From Flavihumibacter rivuli (lineage in GTDB: Bacteria > Bacteroidota > Bacteroidia > Chitinophagales > Chitinophagaceae), in assembly GCF_018595685.2 (NCBI RefSeq), contig NZ_CP092334.1:2446001-2510000 (forward strand): a stretch of DNA of 64,000 nt, read 5' to 3'. The translations under genes were made by a program, and so were the position numbers. Below are positions 46,383 to 55,482 of this stretch, piece by piece. How positions within the stretch are numbered: position 1 is the stretch's first letter; each line of letters opens with the position of its first letter. The notes beneath the pieces are model-generated. The model was not told where the DNA came from, made no database searches, and saw only the letters and a program-made list of their open reading frames with translations.

Positions 46383-49300
46383 TTAGAAACCAATGTTCAA
46401 ACCTGCTGACAGGATACGGGGCTGGGGAACGGTGTTGTTGTCAATACCGCCTTCAGAGATATTCTCCGGATCGATACCCTTGTAATCAGTGATCAGCCAC
46501 AGGTTCTGGCCCTGGATGAAGAAGCGAACAGAGCTGATTGCATTATTGGTCATACGCTTAAGTGTAGCAGGATTCAGGTTGTAAGCCAACTGCAGGTTAT
46601 CCAGGCGGATGAAATTGCCGCTTTCTACGAAACGGGAACTAGCAAAACCCTGCAGGTTGGTGAAGTTGTCACGACCATACCAAAGGCGGGGGACATTGGT
46701 AACATCACCGGCAGCAGTCCAGCGCTCCAGGATCTCCTTACCATTGTTCAGGAAGGCCTGGCTCATCAGGGCCTCCTGCCTTGTCAGGTTCATGATCTTG
46801 TTGCCACCGCTATAGCGGAAGAAGATATTCAACTCAAATCCCTTATAACGGAAGTTGTTGCTGAAACCACCAAAGTAAGTGGGCAGGGCGCTCGCCAATA
46901 CCTTACGGTCACCGCCGGTCAGGGAAGACTGTGTACCCAGTGCAGGATCATCTTCCTTCACTACTGTGTAATAGGTAGAGTTGGCAATATTACCCTGGAT
47001 CAAAGTACCATCAGCCTTGCGGTACATGGGGTTACCATTACCACTGTTTACACCAGCATACTCATAGCCATAGATAGCGTTGATCGGCTGGCCAACACGC
47101 AGGATATTGTAGTTGGAAATAACATCCTGGTTCAGGTACAGTTCCTTAACGGTGTTCTTAACATTGGTATAGTTGAAATTGATATCCCAGCTAAAGTCCT
47201 TCTTGTTGATAACAGTAGCGTTGATGGCAATTTCATAACCCTTGTTCTCCATGTCTCCAATATTCTGGAAGATACCATTACCCGGTACACCCAGTGAGGT
47301 AGGCAGGGGAGCGAACAATACCTGGTCGTTGTTCTTGTTGATAAAATAGTCGAAGGTCAGGTTGATACGGCTGTTCAGCAAGCCCATATCGAAACCGAAG
47401 TCAAGCTTCTCGTTCTTTTCCCAAAGCAGGTCAGGGTTACCCAGGCTGTTGAAGGCGATACCGTTCACAGCACCATAAGGAGCCAGACCAAATGTGGTCA
47501 GGGCAGGGAAACCACCAAGGGCGTTACCCACAGTTGCCCAGGATGCACGGAGCTTGAACTCGTTGATGGTCTTATCCAATCCGAGGCCACTCCAGAAACC
47601 TTCCTGGGAAACACGCCAACCCACTGATACACCAGGGAAGGTACCGTAGCGATTGGCTTCAGCCAGGGAAGACTGGCCATCACGACGGATACTTCCTTCG
47701 ATGAAGTACTTGTCAGCGAAGTTATAGCTCAAACGACCGAAGAGGGAAGTGAAACCGCTCTTACCCATGCTACCACCAGACTGCTGGGTAACATAGCTAC
47801 CAGAGATGATGTTATCGGTTTGATAGAACAAACTGGCAATATCCTGGCCCTGGGCGCTGAAGAATTTAGATACATCACGCTGAACTTCGTAACCACCGGT
47901 AGCAGCCAGGTTATGGTTGCCCCATGATTCAGAATAGTTCAACACGTTCTGGAGTACGAAACGGTTACGGTTAAGACTCTGGTTGAACACCAGACCACGC
48001 ACGCTACGACCGTCACCATGGCGGGGATCCAGGCTCTGGAAGTCCAGACCATTCTGGTAATCCACTGAAGCCCTAAGGGTGTAGATCAGGTTCTTGATCG
48101 GACGAACTTCAACAAACGCGTTGTTGATCACACGGTACTTCTCAGAGTTGTACTTGTTCCTGTCCAATACGAAAGCAATGTTGGTATAGTTGTTTTCAAT
48201 GGTCCTCAGGTTAGCATCCCTGCCAAGGGCAGAACCGTCAGGCAACACATTGTATCCATCAAAAACGGTGTTGGCGGGATCGAAGATCCTAACGTTGGGC
48301 AATGCGCGCAGGGAGTTGGCAACGGCACCGGAAAGGGCGTTACCACCATTGTTCTGGTCATTGTCATCCGTACGGGAAACACTCAGGTTGTTACCGATCT
48401 TCAGCCAGTTGTTGATCTTGTGCTCAATGTTGGCACGGATACCATAACGCTTGGCGAAGTTGGTCCTCACCATACCTTCCTGGTTAGAATAGTTGAAAGA
48501 AAGGTAATAACGGGTCTTGTCATTACCACCATCAATGTTCAGGGTATGGATCTGTGACTTGGCATTGCTGCGGTAAACATAATCCTGCCAGTCAGTATCA
48601 GTATTTTCAGAGTTCATGAAAGCCTGGTCAGTCTGGCCGGCATTGCGGAACTTTTCATTGGCAATGGTTACGAACTCCTGGGCATTCAGCAGGTCGAAAC
48701 GCTTGCCGGGCTGGGCGAAACCGAAAGTTACACCATAGTTGATGTTGGCCTTACCGGACTTACCCTTCTTGGTAGTGATCAACAATACACCATTGGCAGC
48801 CCTTGAACCATAGATCGCGGTAGCAGAACCATCCTTCAACACTTCGATTGACTCGATATCAGCAGGGTTGATATCTGCCAGCGCGTTGGAAGAAGATACA
48901 CCGGAGAAACCACCGGAGAAGGTTGGAACACCATCCAACACGATCAACGGATCGCGGTTACCGGAAATAGAGTTAACACCGCGGATACGGATACGGGGAG
49001 GATCGTTGGCCAGACCGCTTCCGTTGGTGATCTGCAGACCAGTAGCACGACCAGCCAACTGGTTATCGATACTGGGGGTAACGATCTTGGCAACAGGGGT
49101 AGGATCGATCTTGGCAACAGAAGCAGTCACCTGCTTTCTTTTCTGTACACCATAACCTACCACCACTACTTCCTGCAGGTTCTTGTCTTCAGCAGCCAGT
49201 GAAGCATCAATAGAACTCTTGTTGCCAATAGTGTATTCATTCTCTTCCAATCCTACGGAAGAGATCACCAGCACTTTGGCATTGGCAGGAACGGCTAAGG

Positions 49301-49478
49301 AATAATTACCATTAGCATCGGTAGTAGTACCTACAGCAGTACCCTTCACCACAACAGACGCATTGGGAACGGGATTCCCTTTCGCATCTGTTACCTTACC
49401 CGTAATGGTACGGGTTTGGGCCAACAATTGACCCCCGAGCATGATAATGCTCAGCAGTAACAAGACTAGTTTTCTCAT
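46383..49478 (-). CDS. SusC/RagA-family TonB-linked outer-membrane transporter (pair 3)
   Basis: A 1031-residue TonB-dependent transporter. The signal (MRKLVLLLLSIIMLGGQLLA) is followed by a regulatory-like domain ('TITGKVTDAKGNPVPNASVV'), the plug with 'EVVVVGYGVQKRKQVTASVA' and 'VLKDGSATAIYGSRAANGVL', and a barrel ending 'RILSAGLNIGF'. There is no STN domain. The upstream leader has interleaved dyads that could form a pseudoknot. All three SusCD pairs face the same way, but each has its own terminator, so they are separate units. Confidence 0.94.
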   Translation of the reverse strand: MRKLVLLLLSIIMLGGQLLAQTRTITGKVTDAKGNPVPNASVVVKGTAVGTTTDANGNYSLAVPANAKVLVISSVGLEENEYTIGNKSSIDASLAAEDKNLQEVVVVGYGVQKRKQVTASVAKIDPTPVAKIVTPSIDNQLAGRATGLQITNGSGLANDPPRIRIRGVNSISGNRDPLIVLDGVPTFSGGFSGVSSSNALADINPADIESIEVLKDGSATAIYGSRAANGVLLITTKKGKSGKANINYGVTFGFAQPGKRFDLLNAQEFVTIANEKFRNAGQTDQAFMNSENTDTDWQDYVYRSNAKSQIHTLNIDGGNDKTRYYLSFNYSNQEGMVRTNFAKRYGIRANIEHKINNWLKIGNNLSVSRTDDNDQNNGGNALSGAVANSLRALPNVRIFDPANTVFDGYNVLPDGSALGRDANLRTIENNYTNIAFVLDRNKYNSEKYRVINNAFVEVRPIKNLIYTLRASVDYQNGLDFQSLDPRHGDGRSVRGLVFNQSLNRNRFVLQNVLNYSESWGNHNLAATGGYEVQRDVSKFFSAQGQDIASLFYQTDNIISGSYVTQQSGGSMGKSGFTSLFGRLSYNFADKYFIEGSIRRDGQSSLAEANRYGTFPGVSVGWRVSQEGFWSGLGLDKTINEFKLRASWATVGNALGGFPALTTFGLAPYGAVNGIAFNSLGNPDLLWEKNEKLDFGFDMGLLNSRINLTFDYFINKNNDQVLFAPLPTSLGVPGNGIFQNIGDMENKGYEIAINATVINKKDFSWDINFNYTNVKNTVKELYLNQDVISNYNILRVGQPINAIYGYEYAGVNSGNGNPMYRKADGTLIQGNIANSTYYTVVKEDDPALGTQSSLTGGDRKVLASALPTYFGGFSNNFRYKGFELNIFFRYSGGNKIMNLTRQEALMSQAFLNNGKEILERWTAAGDVTNVPRLWYGRDNFTNLQGFASSRFVESGNFIRLDNLQLAYNLNPATLKRMTNNAISSVRFFIQGQNLWLITDYKGIDPENISEGGIDNNTVPQPRILSAGLNIGF

Positions 49479-49531
49479 GTGCGTTTAAGATTTTGAGGAG
49501 TAAAACTAGCGAATTGTTAATGTAATTTTTA

Positions 49532-49571
49532 CTGGCAACTTCCTGAAACCCTTGCCAGACGGGAGTTTCAG
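49532..49571 (-). promoter_or_regulatory. Pseudoknot-like interleaved dyads in the susC (pair 3) leader
   Basis: Read on the minus strand the order is CTGAAAC (49571-49565), CTGGCAA (49558-49552), GTTTCAG (49549-49543), TTGCCAG (49538-49532). The first pairs with the third and the second with the fourth, both 7/7, with linkers of 6, 4-class and 2-class nt. This is H-type pseudoknot geometry, about 54 nt before the start codon. It could instead be two mutually exclusive hairpins. Confidence 0.5.
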
Positions 49572-49579
49572 ACATCAAG

Positions 49580-49605
49580 AACCACAACTTTCAAAACCTG
49601 TGGTT
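49580..49605 (-). promoter_or_regulatory. Hairpin upstream of the interleaved dyads
   Basis: AACCACA (49580-49586) pairs with TGTGGTT (49599-49605) around a 12-nt loop, eight nt from the interleaved dyads. It extends the structured leader of susC pair 3. Confidence 0.45.
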
Positions 49606-49730
49606 TTAATATTAAACATTATTTAATAGGTATATTGCTAAATATCAATTTGCATTAACCAAATAAATAATTTGAAAGCGGTTGTGCCTAAACGGTAGAA
49701 AAAAAATTTTTTGTACTACAAACGAAATAA

Positions 49731-52049
49731 TTACCGCTTTTTTGTTAAAGTGATGAGCAACGCCGGCAGCAATACAAGATTCGTAACAGTTGCCACAATA
49801 AGGGTCAGTGATGTCAGCCATCCCAGGGACTGGGTTCCACCAAAACCACTAAAGCAAAATATCACGAAGCCGGCGATCAATACCAGTGAAGTATAGATGA
49901 TGCTGATTCCTGTTGAATGGATGGTTTCGATGATGATGGATTGCTTCTCTGCCTCTGAAGAGGTTTGCTCCTGCTTATAGTTCACCAGGAAACGAATGGT
50001 AATATCGATCGCAATACCCAGGGCAACACTGAAGATGAGTACAGTCGACGGCTTCAGTGGAACTCCCACCCATCCCATTACACCTGCAGTGATCAACAGG
50101 GGGATCAGGTTCGGGATCAATGAACAAAGCAATATCCGTCCTGACCTGAAGAGGTAGAGCATACATAAGGCGATCAGCAGGAAGGCCCAAAAGATACTTT
50201 CCTTCAATCCGTTGATGATAAAGGTACTTCCTTCGAGGAAGGTGATACTACTACCGGTAAGGGTTACACGATATTGTGCAGTATCGAAATATTGCCTGGT
50301 CTTCCCCTCAATACCTGCCAGCAATTCAGGCAAACGCTTGCTGCCTACATCCTTCATGTTCACACTGATCCTGGTCTGCTGTTTGGCACTGTCCATGAAA
50401 GAGCTTACCAAACGGGTGAGCTGGTTGCTTTCGCCGGGAGCAGCCTTGGTATTCAGGTAGCCCGCAAGGAAACTGATATCAAAACTATTGGGCAATCCAT
50501 AGTTGGCACTATCGCCATCATAGTAGGCCTGGCGCGCAAACTTCATCCCCTCAACAATGGAAAGGGGACGTGCCATTTCCGGTTGGGCGGCGATGAACTG
50601 TGATAAGGAATCGATCCGCTCAAAGGTTGCCAAGGGATTCCTCCTTAAACCGTTTGGCTTCTTCGTATCTACCACGATCTCCAGGGGCATTACCCCCTTG
50701 AAATTGGATTCAAAGAACTTCAGGTCGGTATAGATCTTATCTGTCTTTGGAAGGTCATCCACAATAAATCCTTCTGAACGCAACCTGAACATACCGGCAA
50801 TGGCCGCTATGGACAACACTGCAGTGATCAGGTAGATCTGTTTCCTGTGATTGAGGGACCATAGTTCCAGTTTGTCCAGGACAGCCAGCAACCATTTGTT
50901 CTCCAGGTAACGGGTATGCCTGCTTTTGGGTGCCGGAAGGAAACTCAACACGGTTGGAATAAAAATGAAAGAGATCAGGAAGATCACCATGATATTGATA
51001 CCAGCCACTACCCCAAACTCTTTCAGGATCTCGCTCTTGGTAAGGGCAAAAACGGCAAAGCCAATGGCAGCGGCAATATTGCAGAACAAGGTCACAATAC
51101 CCATCCTCGCCACCATGGTACGCAAGGCTTCTTCCCTAACGCCGGTCTCATTATAGGAAACATGGTACTTGTTCAGGAAGTAGATACAGTTGGGGATACC
51201 AATCACCACCAACAATGGTGGCACCAATGCTGTCAACAGGGTGATCTTATAACCGAAAAGGAACATCGTACCCAAACTCCAGACCACACTCATCACCACT
51301 ACTAGCAATGAAATGACCATGGCACTGAAACTGCGGAAGAAGAGCAAGAGGATCACTGCAGAAAGCACCAAGGAACCGATCAGCAACCAACGCATCTCCT
51401 TCGCGATCCTGTCGGCTACCTGGGTCCTGATCAGGGGCAGGCCACTCAACTTCATATCAAGGTTCTGGGACCTGCCAAACTTATCCGTAACCGCTACGAT
51501 CTCGTTAACAACGCCGGTCCTCTTGGGCGAAGCCAGTATCTCCTTATTGATCCTTAATCCCATCATGTAAGCATTGGTCTCGGGATTGTAAAGCAACCCC
51601 CTGTAGAAAGGGAGGGAACTGAATACTGCCGCGCAGCTATCCAACTGCGCCTGGCCGAGCTGGCCTTCGGGGAAAATCCTGGTCGCATTCAATTTCTCGC
51701 CGGCACTATCCTTCACCAGGTTCACAGCTGTGGGGATACTGAGGATATCCTCCACTCCCATTACCTTTTTCAATTCTTCCTGCATGGCCCTGTAGGCATT
51801 GAACTGGGCTGCCGAAAAAAACTTTTCGGATTGGATACCCACTACCAGCAGGTTGCCATCTTCCCCAAACTGCTTCTTGAAGGCCTGGTAGTCGCGGTAC
51901 TTCAGGTTATCGGTCGGAATGGCCTTCGAGAATTCATAACTCATCTGCACCTTACTGGCGAAATATCCCATCACACCTGTAAGTGCCAACAAAAGGGCCA
52001 ATAATACTACCCTGTATTTCAAAACGGCCGAACCGAGTTTATACCACAT
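49731..52049 (-). CDS. RND/MMPL-family transporter (HAE3-like)
   Basis: A 772-residue inner-membrane transporter with the two-fold RND layout. Helix 1 (residues ~12-32) is followed by a periplasmic domain, then a bundle with a sterol-sensing-like segment ('LLIGSLVLSAVILLLFFRSF', 'LTALVPPLLVVIGIPNCIYF'). A second periplasmic domain and a second bundle ('STVLIFSVALGIAIDITIRF') follow. The Asp in 'GIAIDITIR' matches the proton-relay position of the family. Relatives move lipids, hopanoids or hydrophobic compounds. No membrane-fusion or outer-membrane partner is adjacent. It is divergent from the PorZ-like gene. Confidence 0.88.
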   Translation of the reverse strand: MWYKLGSAVLKYRVVLLALLLALTGVMGYFASKVQMSYEFSKAIPTDNLKYRDYQAFKKQFGEDGNLLVVGIQSEKFFSAAQFNAYRAMQEELKKVMGVEDILSIPTAVNLVKDSAGEKLNATRIFPEGQLGQAQLDSCAAVFSSLPFYRGLLYNPETNAYMMGLRINKEILASPKRTGVVNEIVAVTDKFGRSQNLDMKLSGLPLIRTQVADRIAKEMRWLLIGSLVLSAVILLLFFRSFSAMVISLLVVVMSVVWSLGTMFLFGYKITLLTALVPPLLVVIGIPNCIYFLNKYHVSYNETGVREEALRTMVARMGIVTLFCNIAAAIGFAVFALTKSEILKEFGVVAGINIMVIFLISFIFIPTVLSFLPAPKSRHTRYLENKWLLAVLDKLELWSLNHRKQIYLITAVLSIAAIAGMFRLRSEGFIVDDLPKTDKIYTDLKFFESNFKGVMPLEIVVDTKKPNGLRRNPLATFERIDSLSQFIAAQPEMARPLSIVEGMKFARQAYYDGDSANYGLPNSFDISFLAGYLNTKAAPGESNQLTRLVSSFMDSAKQQTRISVNMKDVGSKRLPELLAGIEGKTRQYFDTAQYRVTLTGSSITFLEGSTFIINGLKESIFWAFLLIALCMLYLFRSGRILLCSLIPNLIPLLITAGVMGWVGVPLKPSTVLIFSVALGIAIDITIRFLVNYKQEQTSSEAEKQSIIIETIHSTGISIIYTSLVLIAGFVIFCFSGFGGTQSLGWLTSLTLIVATVTNLVLLPALLITLTKKR

Positions 52050-52130
52050 GCAACTTGGAATTTAGGAACGAATGCCGCAAAGAAAACCATTTTAGTCCGA
52101 TTGGCAGGGAAATCCGCCACTGTTTTCGGC

Positions 52131-52138
52131 TAACTTTG
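52131..52138 (+). promoter_or_regulatory. Candidate -7 promoter box (TAACTTTG) for the PorZ-like gene
   Basis: TAACTTTG fits TAnnTTTG exactly and ends 7 nt before the ATG at 52145, implying an almost leaderless mRNA. It also rules out the upstream in-frame start at 51983. Confidence 0.45.
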
Positions 52139-52144
52139 AACTGC

Positions 52145-54418
52145 ATGCGGCTTAAATTCACGGTTTTACTACTTATAATTTCCTGTATCCAGCTTGCTGC
52201 CCAACCCATTGGCAGCTGGCAGGAGCAATTACCCTTTGCCAATGCCACCTGGCTGGGTACTGGCACCAATACCATCATCACTTCTACCCCTTACGCTTTC
52301 TTCACCCTCAATACCAATGATAATTCTATCAGGCGCTTTAGCAAAGTCAACGGATTGACCGAGACTGGTGTGCAGTTCGCAGCAATAGCACCGGGCGGGG
52401 ATTGGGTGATTGCCTATCGCAACAGCGGCATCGACATGCTCAATGGGGACCAGGTCATTGAAGTGGATGCCCTTAAGGATGCTTCGATCAATGCAGATAA
52501 AACCCTATTCGATATCCTCTTTACCGGCGACCAGGGACTGCTGGCAACCGGCCTTGGGATTGTCCAGCTCAACTTACAGAAGAAGGAGATCGGGGACACC
52601 TGGGTGATCGGTAATGAGGGGAAGTATAATGCGGTGTATGGAACGGCAGTTACTGCCAGCCATATATACGCCGCTTCCGCGGAAGGCCTGAAACGCGCAC
52701 CACTTACCGGTGTCAACCTGGCCGATTACCGCAACTGGCAGAACCTTTCTGGCTCCAATGGCATTCCATCCGGCAAGGTCGATAAGGTCTTTGCCATCGG
52801 GCAGCAGGTGATCATTCAAAAAGGCAATGCCCTGTATAGTTCTACAGGACAGGATTTTACCCTTTTATACAGTGACGCGGCAATTTGGGAACCGGCTAAA
52901 TTGGTCAATGGGAACATCACCATCTGCCAAAAGCTCAATGCCGGTCCCCGCATCCTTGCCTTATCCGCAACAGGCAATATACTGAGGTCGCAAGCTAACG
53001 GAATACAACAACCGAAACAGGCCATCCTGCTGGGCGAGAACCTATGGGTAGCAGACTCCCTATTGGGCCTGTTACGGTTTGGATCCGATAGGACCGAATC
53101 CTTTGTGCCCAATAGTCCCGCCGGCATTGGGGGAGGAAGCCTGTACATGGACAATGGGGAATGGTGGGTAAGCGCCGGCAGTGTTAGTCCTGAATGGCAG
53201 AACCAAAACAGGCCGGGAAGCCTCTTCCGATTTGTGGAAGGCAATTGGCAAAACTTTACGCCCGAAAATACAACTGCTCTAAATGGTACAAAGGATATCA
53301 TCTCCCTGATAAGCGATCAAAGCCGAACCATTTGGGCCGGCTCTTTCGGGAGCGGATTGTTGCAATGGCGCGATGGGCAGTTCAGGCTTTTCCGTGAAGG
53401 ATCCTTTATCGGGGAAGACGCCTCCAGTCCCGGACAATACAGGGTGAGCGGTCTTGCAGTTGATGGCCTGAACAATCTCTGGATCAGTAATTATGGTGCG
53501 GCCCAGAACCTGGTGGTACTATTCCCGGATGGGAACAGCCGTCGTTTTGCTGTACCCTTCCCCCTCCGGTCAAGGGGTATAGGCCAGCTCATCATCGATG
53601 ACCTCGACCAGAAATGGATCATTGGCACCAATGGTTTTGGATTGATCTGTTACAACCATGGGACCTCTATCGATAATGCAGGTGATGACCGCTGGAAGCA
53701 ATACCTCACAGGGCAGGGTAATGGCAACCTGCCATCCAACGAAGTATTGTGCATCAGCAAGGATAAGTTTGGTTTCATCTGGATCGGAACGGCCGATGGT
53801 ATCGGTATCATCCAATGCCCCCAGGAAGTATTCGGGGGCAATGGTTGTGAAGCGGTCCTTCCCGTTGTGCAGACAGATAATTTTGCCGGCTATCTTTTCA
53901 AGGGCGAAAGGGTGCAAGCCATTGCAGTGGATGGCGCCAACAGGAAATGGATCGGGACCAGGAATGGTGCCTGGCTGATCAGTGCAGACGGCGAAAAGAC
54001 CATCCATCGCTTCACCAGCGAGAACAGTCCCTTGCCTGATAACAACGTACTCCAGATCAGCATTGACCAGAAAGACGGCACCGTATTATTCGTTACTGCA
54101 TCGGGCATGTACAGTTACAAAGGGGACGCCACTGCAGGATCAAATTCCGGCAACCAGGTCCTGGTCTATCCCAACCCGGTCCCCCCGGGCTTTAATGGAA
54201 CCATTGCTATCAAGGGCCTGGTTGAGAATGCTATTGTAAAGATCACTGAACTCAATGGGCGACTGGTTTACCAAACCAGGGCACTTGGCGGACAGGCCAT
54301 CTGGAATGGCAAGGATTATAACGGACGAACCATTTCTACCGGTGTTTATCTTGTGCTGGTGAGTGATACCGGCGGCAATAACCAGACTGTAGGGAAGATC
54401 GTATTCATAGGGAGGTAA
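52145..54418 (+). CDS. porZ: PorZ-like beta-propeller protein of the type IX secretion system
   Basis: A 757-residue surface protein. A signal peptide (MRLKFTVLLLIISCIQLAAQ) precedes two propeller-type regions with repeated two-component-regulator-propeller ('Reg_prop') blades, for example 'SDQSRTIWAGSFGSGLLQWR', 'VDGLNNLWISNYG', 'KDKFGFIWIGTADGIGII' and 'VDGANRKWIGTRNGAWLI'. The C-terminal ~85 residues resemble a T9SS type A sorting tail ('VLVYPNPVPPGFNGTIAI', 'AIWNGKDYNGRTISTGVYLV'). This arrangement is that of PorZ, which attaches cargo to anionic lipopolysaccharide. The start is fixed by the signal peptide and promoter box. recO follows 8 nt later. Confidence 0.75.
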   Translation: MRLKFTVLLLIISCIQLAAQPIGSWQEQLPFANATWLGTGTNTIITSTPYAFFTLNTNDNSIRRFSKVNGLTETGVQFAAIAPGGDWVIAYRNSGIDMLNGDQVIEVDALKDASINADKTLFDILFTGDQGLLATGLGIVQLNLQKKEIGDTWVIGNEGKYNAVYGTAVTASHIYAASAEGLKRAPLTGVNLADYRNWQNLSGSNGIPSGKVDKVFAIGQQVIIQKGNALYSSTGQDFTLLYSDAAIWEPAKLVNGNITICQKLNAGPRILALSATGNILRSQANGIQQPKQAILLGENLWVADSLLGLLRFGSDRTESFVPNSPAGIGGGSLYMDNGEWWVSAGSVSPEWQNQNRPGSLFRFVEGNWQNFTPENTTALNGTKDIISLISDQSRTIWAGSFGSGLLQWRDGQFRLFREGSFIGEDASSPGQYRVSGLAVDGLNNLWISNYGAAQNLVVLFPDGNSRRFAVPFPLRSRGIGQLIIDDLDQKWIIGTNGFGLICYNHGTSIDNAGDDRWKQYLTGQGNGNLPSNEVLCISKDKFGFIWIGTADGIGIIQCPQEVFGGNGCEAVLPVVQTDNFAGYLFKGERVQAIAVDGANRKWIGTRNGAWLISADGEKTIHRFTSENSPLPDNNVLQISIDQKDGTVLFVTASGMYSYKGDATAGSNSGNQVLVYPNPVPPGFNGTIAIKGLVENAIVKITELNGRLVYQTRALGGQAIWNGKDYNGRTISTGVYLVLVSDTGGNNQTVGKIVFIGR

Positions 54419-54426
54419 ATGAAGGA

Positions 54427-55167
54427 ATGAACCATTCAACTAAAGGCATCGTTTTGAAATCGACCAGGTATGGGGAAACCAGCCTGATCGTTTCCATATT
54501 CACGGAATTGTTTGGATTGCAACAATATATCCTGAATGGGGTAAGGAGCAGTTCCAAAAAAGGACCGGGCAAGGCCAATCTTTTCCAGCCTGCGGCCCAA
54601 CTGGACCTTATTGTTTACCATAACGACCTCAAGAACCTCCAGCGCATCAAGGAAAGCCAATGGGCCTACCTCTACAATGAGATTTTCTTTGATGTATTCA
54701 AGAGTGCTGTCGCCACCTATATGGTGGAACTCCTGCAGAAATGCCTCAAGCAACCGGAAGCCAATCCCGACCTTTTCTATTTCATGGAAGACAGCCTCCA
54801 GCACCTGGACCGTGCAACGCCCCATGAAGTAGCGAATTTCCCGATCTTCTTCGCGGTTCACCTGGCCAATTTCTTCGGGTTCCGGATACCGGATGAATAT
54901 AGTGAGGAGAACAGTATCCTCGACCTGCAGGAAGGTATATTCACCAGTCACCCACCTGAACATTATCATTTCCTTGAAGGGGAGCTCAGTGCCGTTACCT
55001 CACAATTCCTGAAAGTGCTGCAACCGCATGAGCTGAATCAAATACGGTTAAACGTTGCCGTTAGAAGGCAGTTGCTGCGTTCTATGGAAACCTTCTATGC
55101 CCTGCATGTTCCCGATTTTGGCAACCTGCGTTCCTTACAGGTTTTGCAAGAGGTACTTTCCTCATGA
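54427..55167 (+). CDS. recO: DNA repair protein RecO
   Basis: A 246-residue RecO that helps RecFOR load RecA at gaps and anneals complementary strands. The N-terminal OB-fold is clear ('TKGIVLKSTRYGETSLIVSI', 'FGLQQYILNGVRSSS'), followed by the helical domain ('YMVELLQKCLKQPEANPDLF', 'FFAVHLANFFGFRIP'). It lacks the zinc-binding cysteines of some RecO proteins. It starts 8 nt after porZ and is probably co-transcribed with it. A nested repeat follows the stop. Confidence 0.94.
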   Translation: MNHSTKGIVLKSTRYGETSLIVSIFTELFGLQQYILNGVRSSSKKGPGKANLFQPAAQLDLIVYHNDLKNLQRIKESQWAYLYNEIFFDVFKSAVATYMVELLQKCLKQPEANPDLFYFMEDSLQHLDRATPHEVANFPIFFAVHLANFFGFRIPDEYSEENSILDLQEGIFTSHPPEHYHFLEGELSAVTSQFLKVLQPHELNQIRLNVAVRRQLLRSMETFYALHVPDFGNLRSLQVLQEVLSS

Positions 55168-55194
55168 GTTGCTTTCTGAACATTTACACTCGGG

Positions 55195-55446
55195 ATGGTC
55201 TAACGTAAGAGGCCACGAAGACACGAAGACTCGAAGTTTCACAAAGCCGCCTTCGTGTATCTTAACCTCAGCGGGGTCTCCCGCAGGGGACCCCGATGAA
55301 CTTCTTTCCTACTATTCATCAGGGTCCCTTTCAGGAGACCCTGATGGGGTAAAATGGTCTAACGTAAGAGGCCACGAAGACACGAAGACTCGAAGTTTCA
55401 CAAAGCCGTCTTCGTGATTCTTCGAGTCTTGGAGCCTTCGTGGCCT
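55195..55446. repeat. REP-like pair inside a split GAAGAC-type repeat
   Basis: Two 63-nt direct copies with one mismatch (55195-55257 and 55354-55416, 'taagaggccacgaagacacg') flank a canonical REP pair (55264-55350). After the second copy the element folds back ('cttcgagtcttgg...cgtggcct', to 55446), making a long inverted repeat. The same order of elements occurs at 60403-60608. Confidence 0.85.
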
Positions 55447-55482
55447 AACTCACACTGACCTTACCGGTCATGAGAAAAGTGA

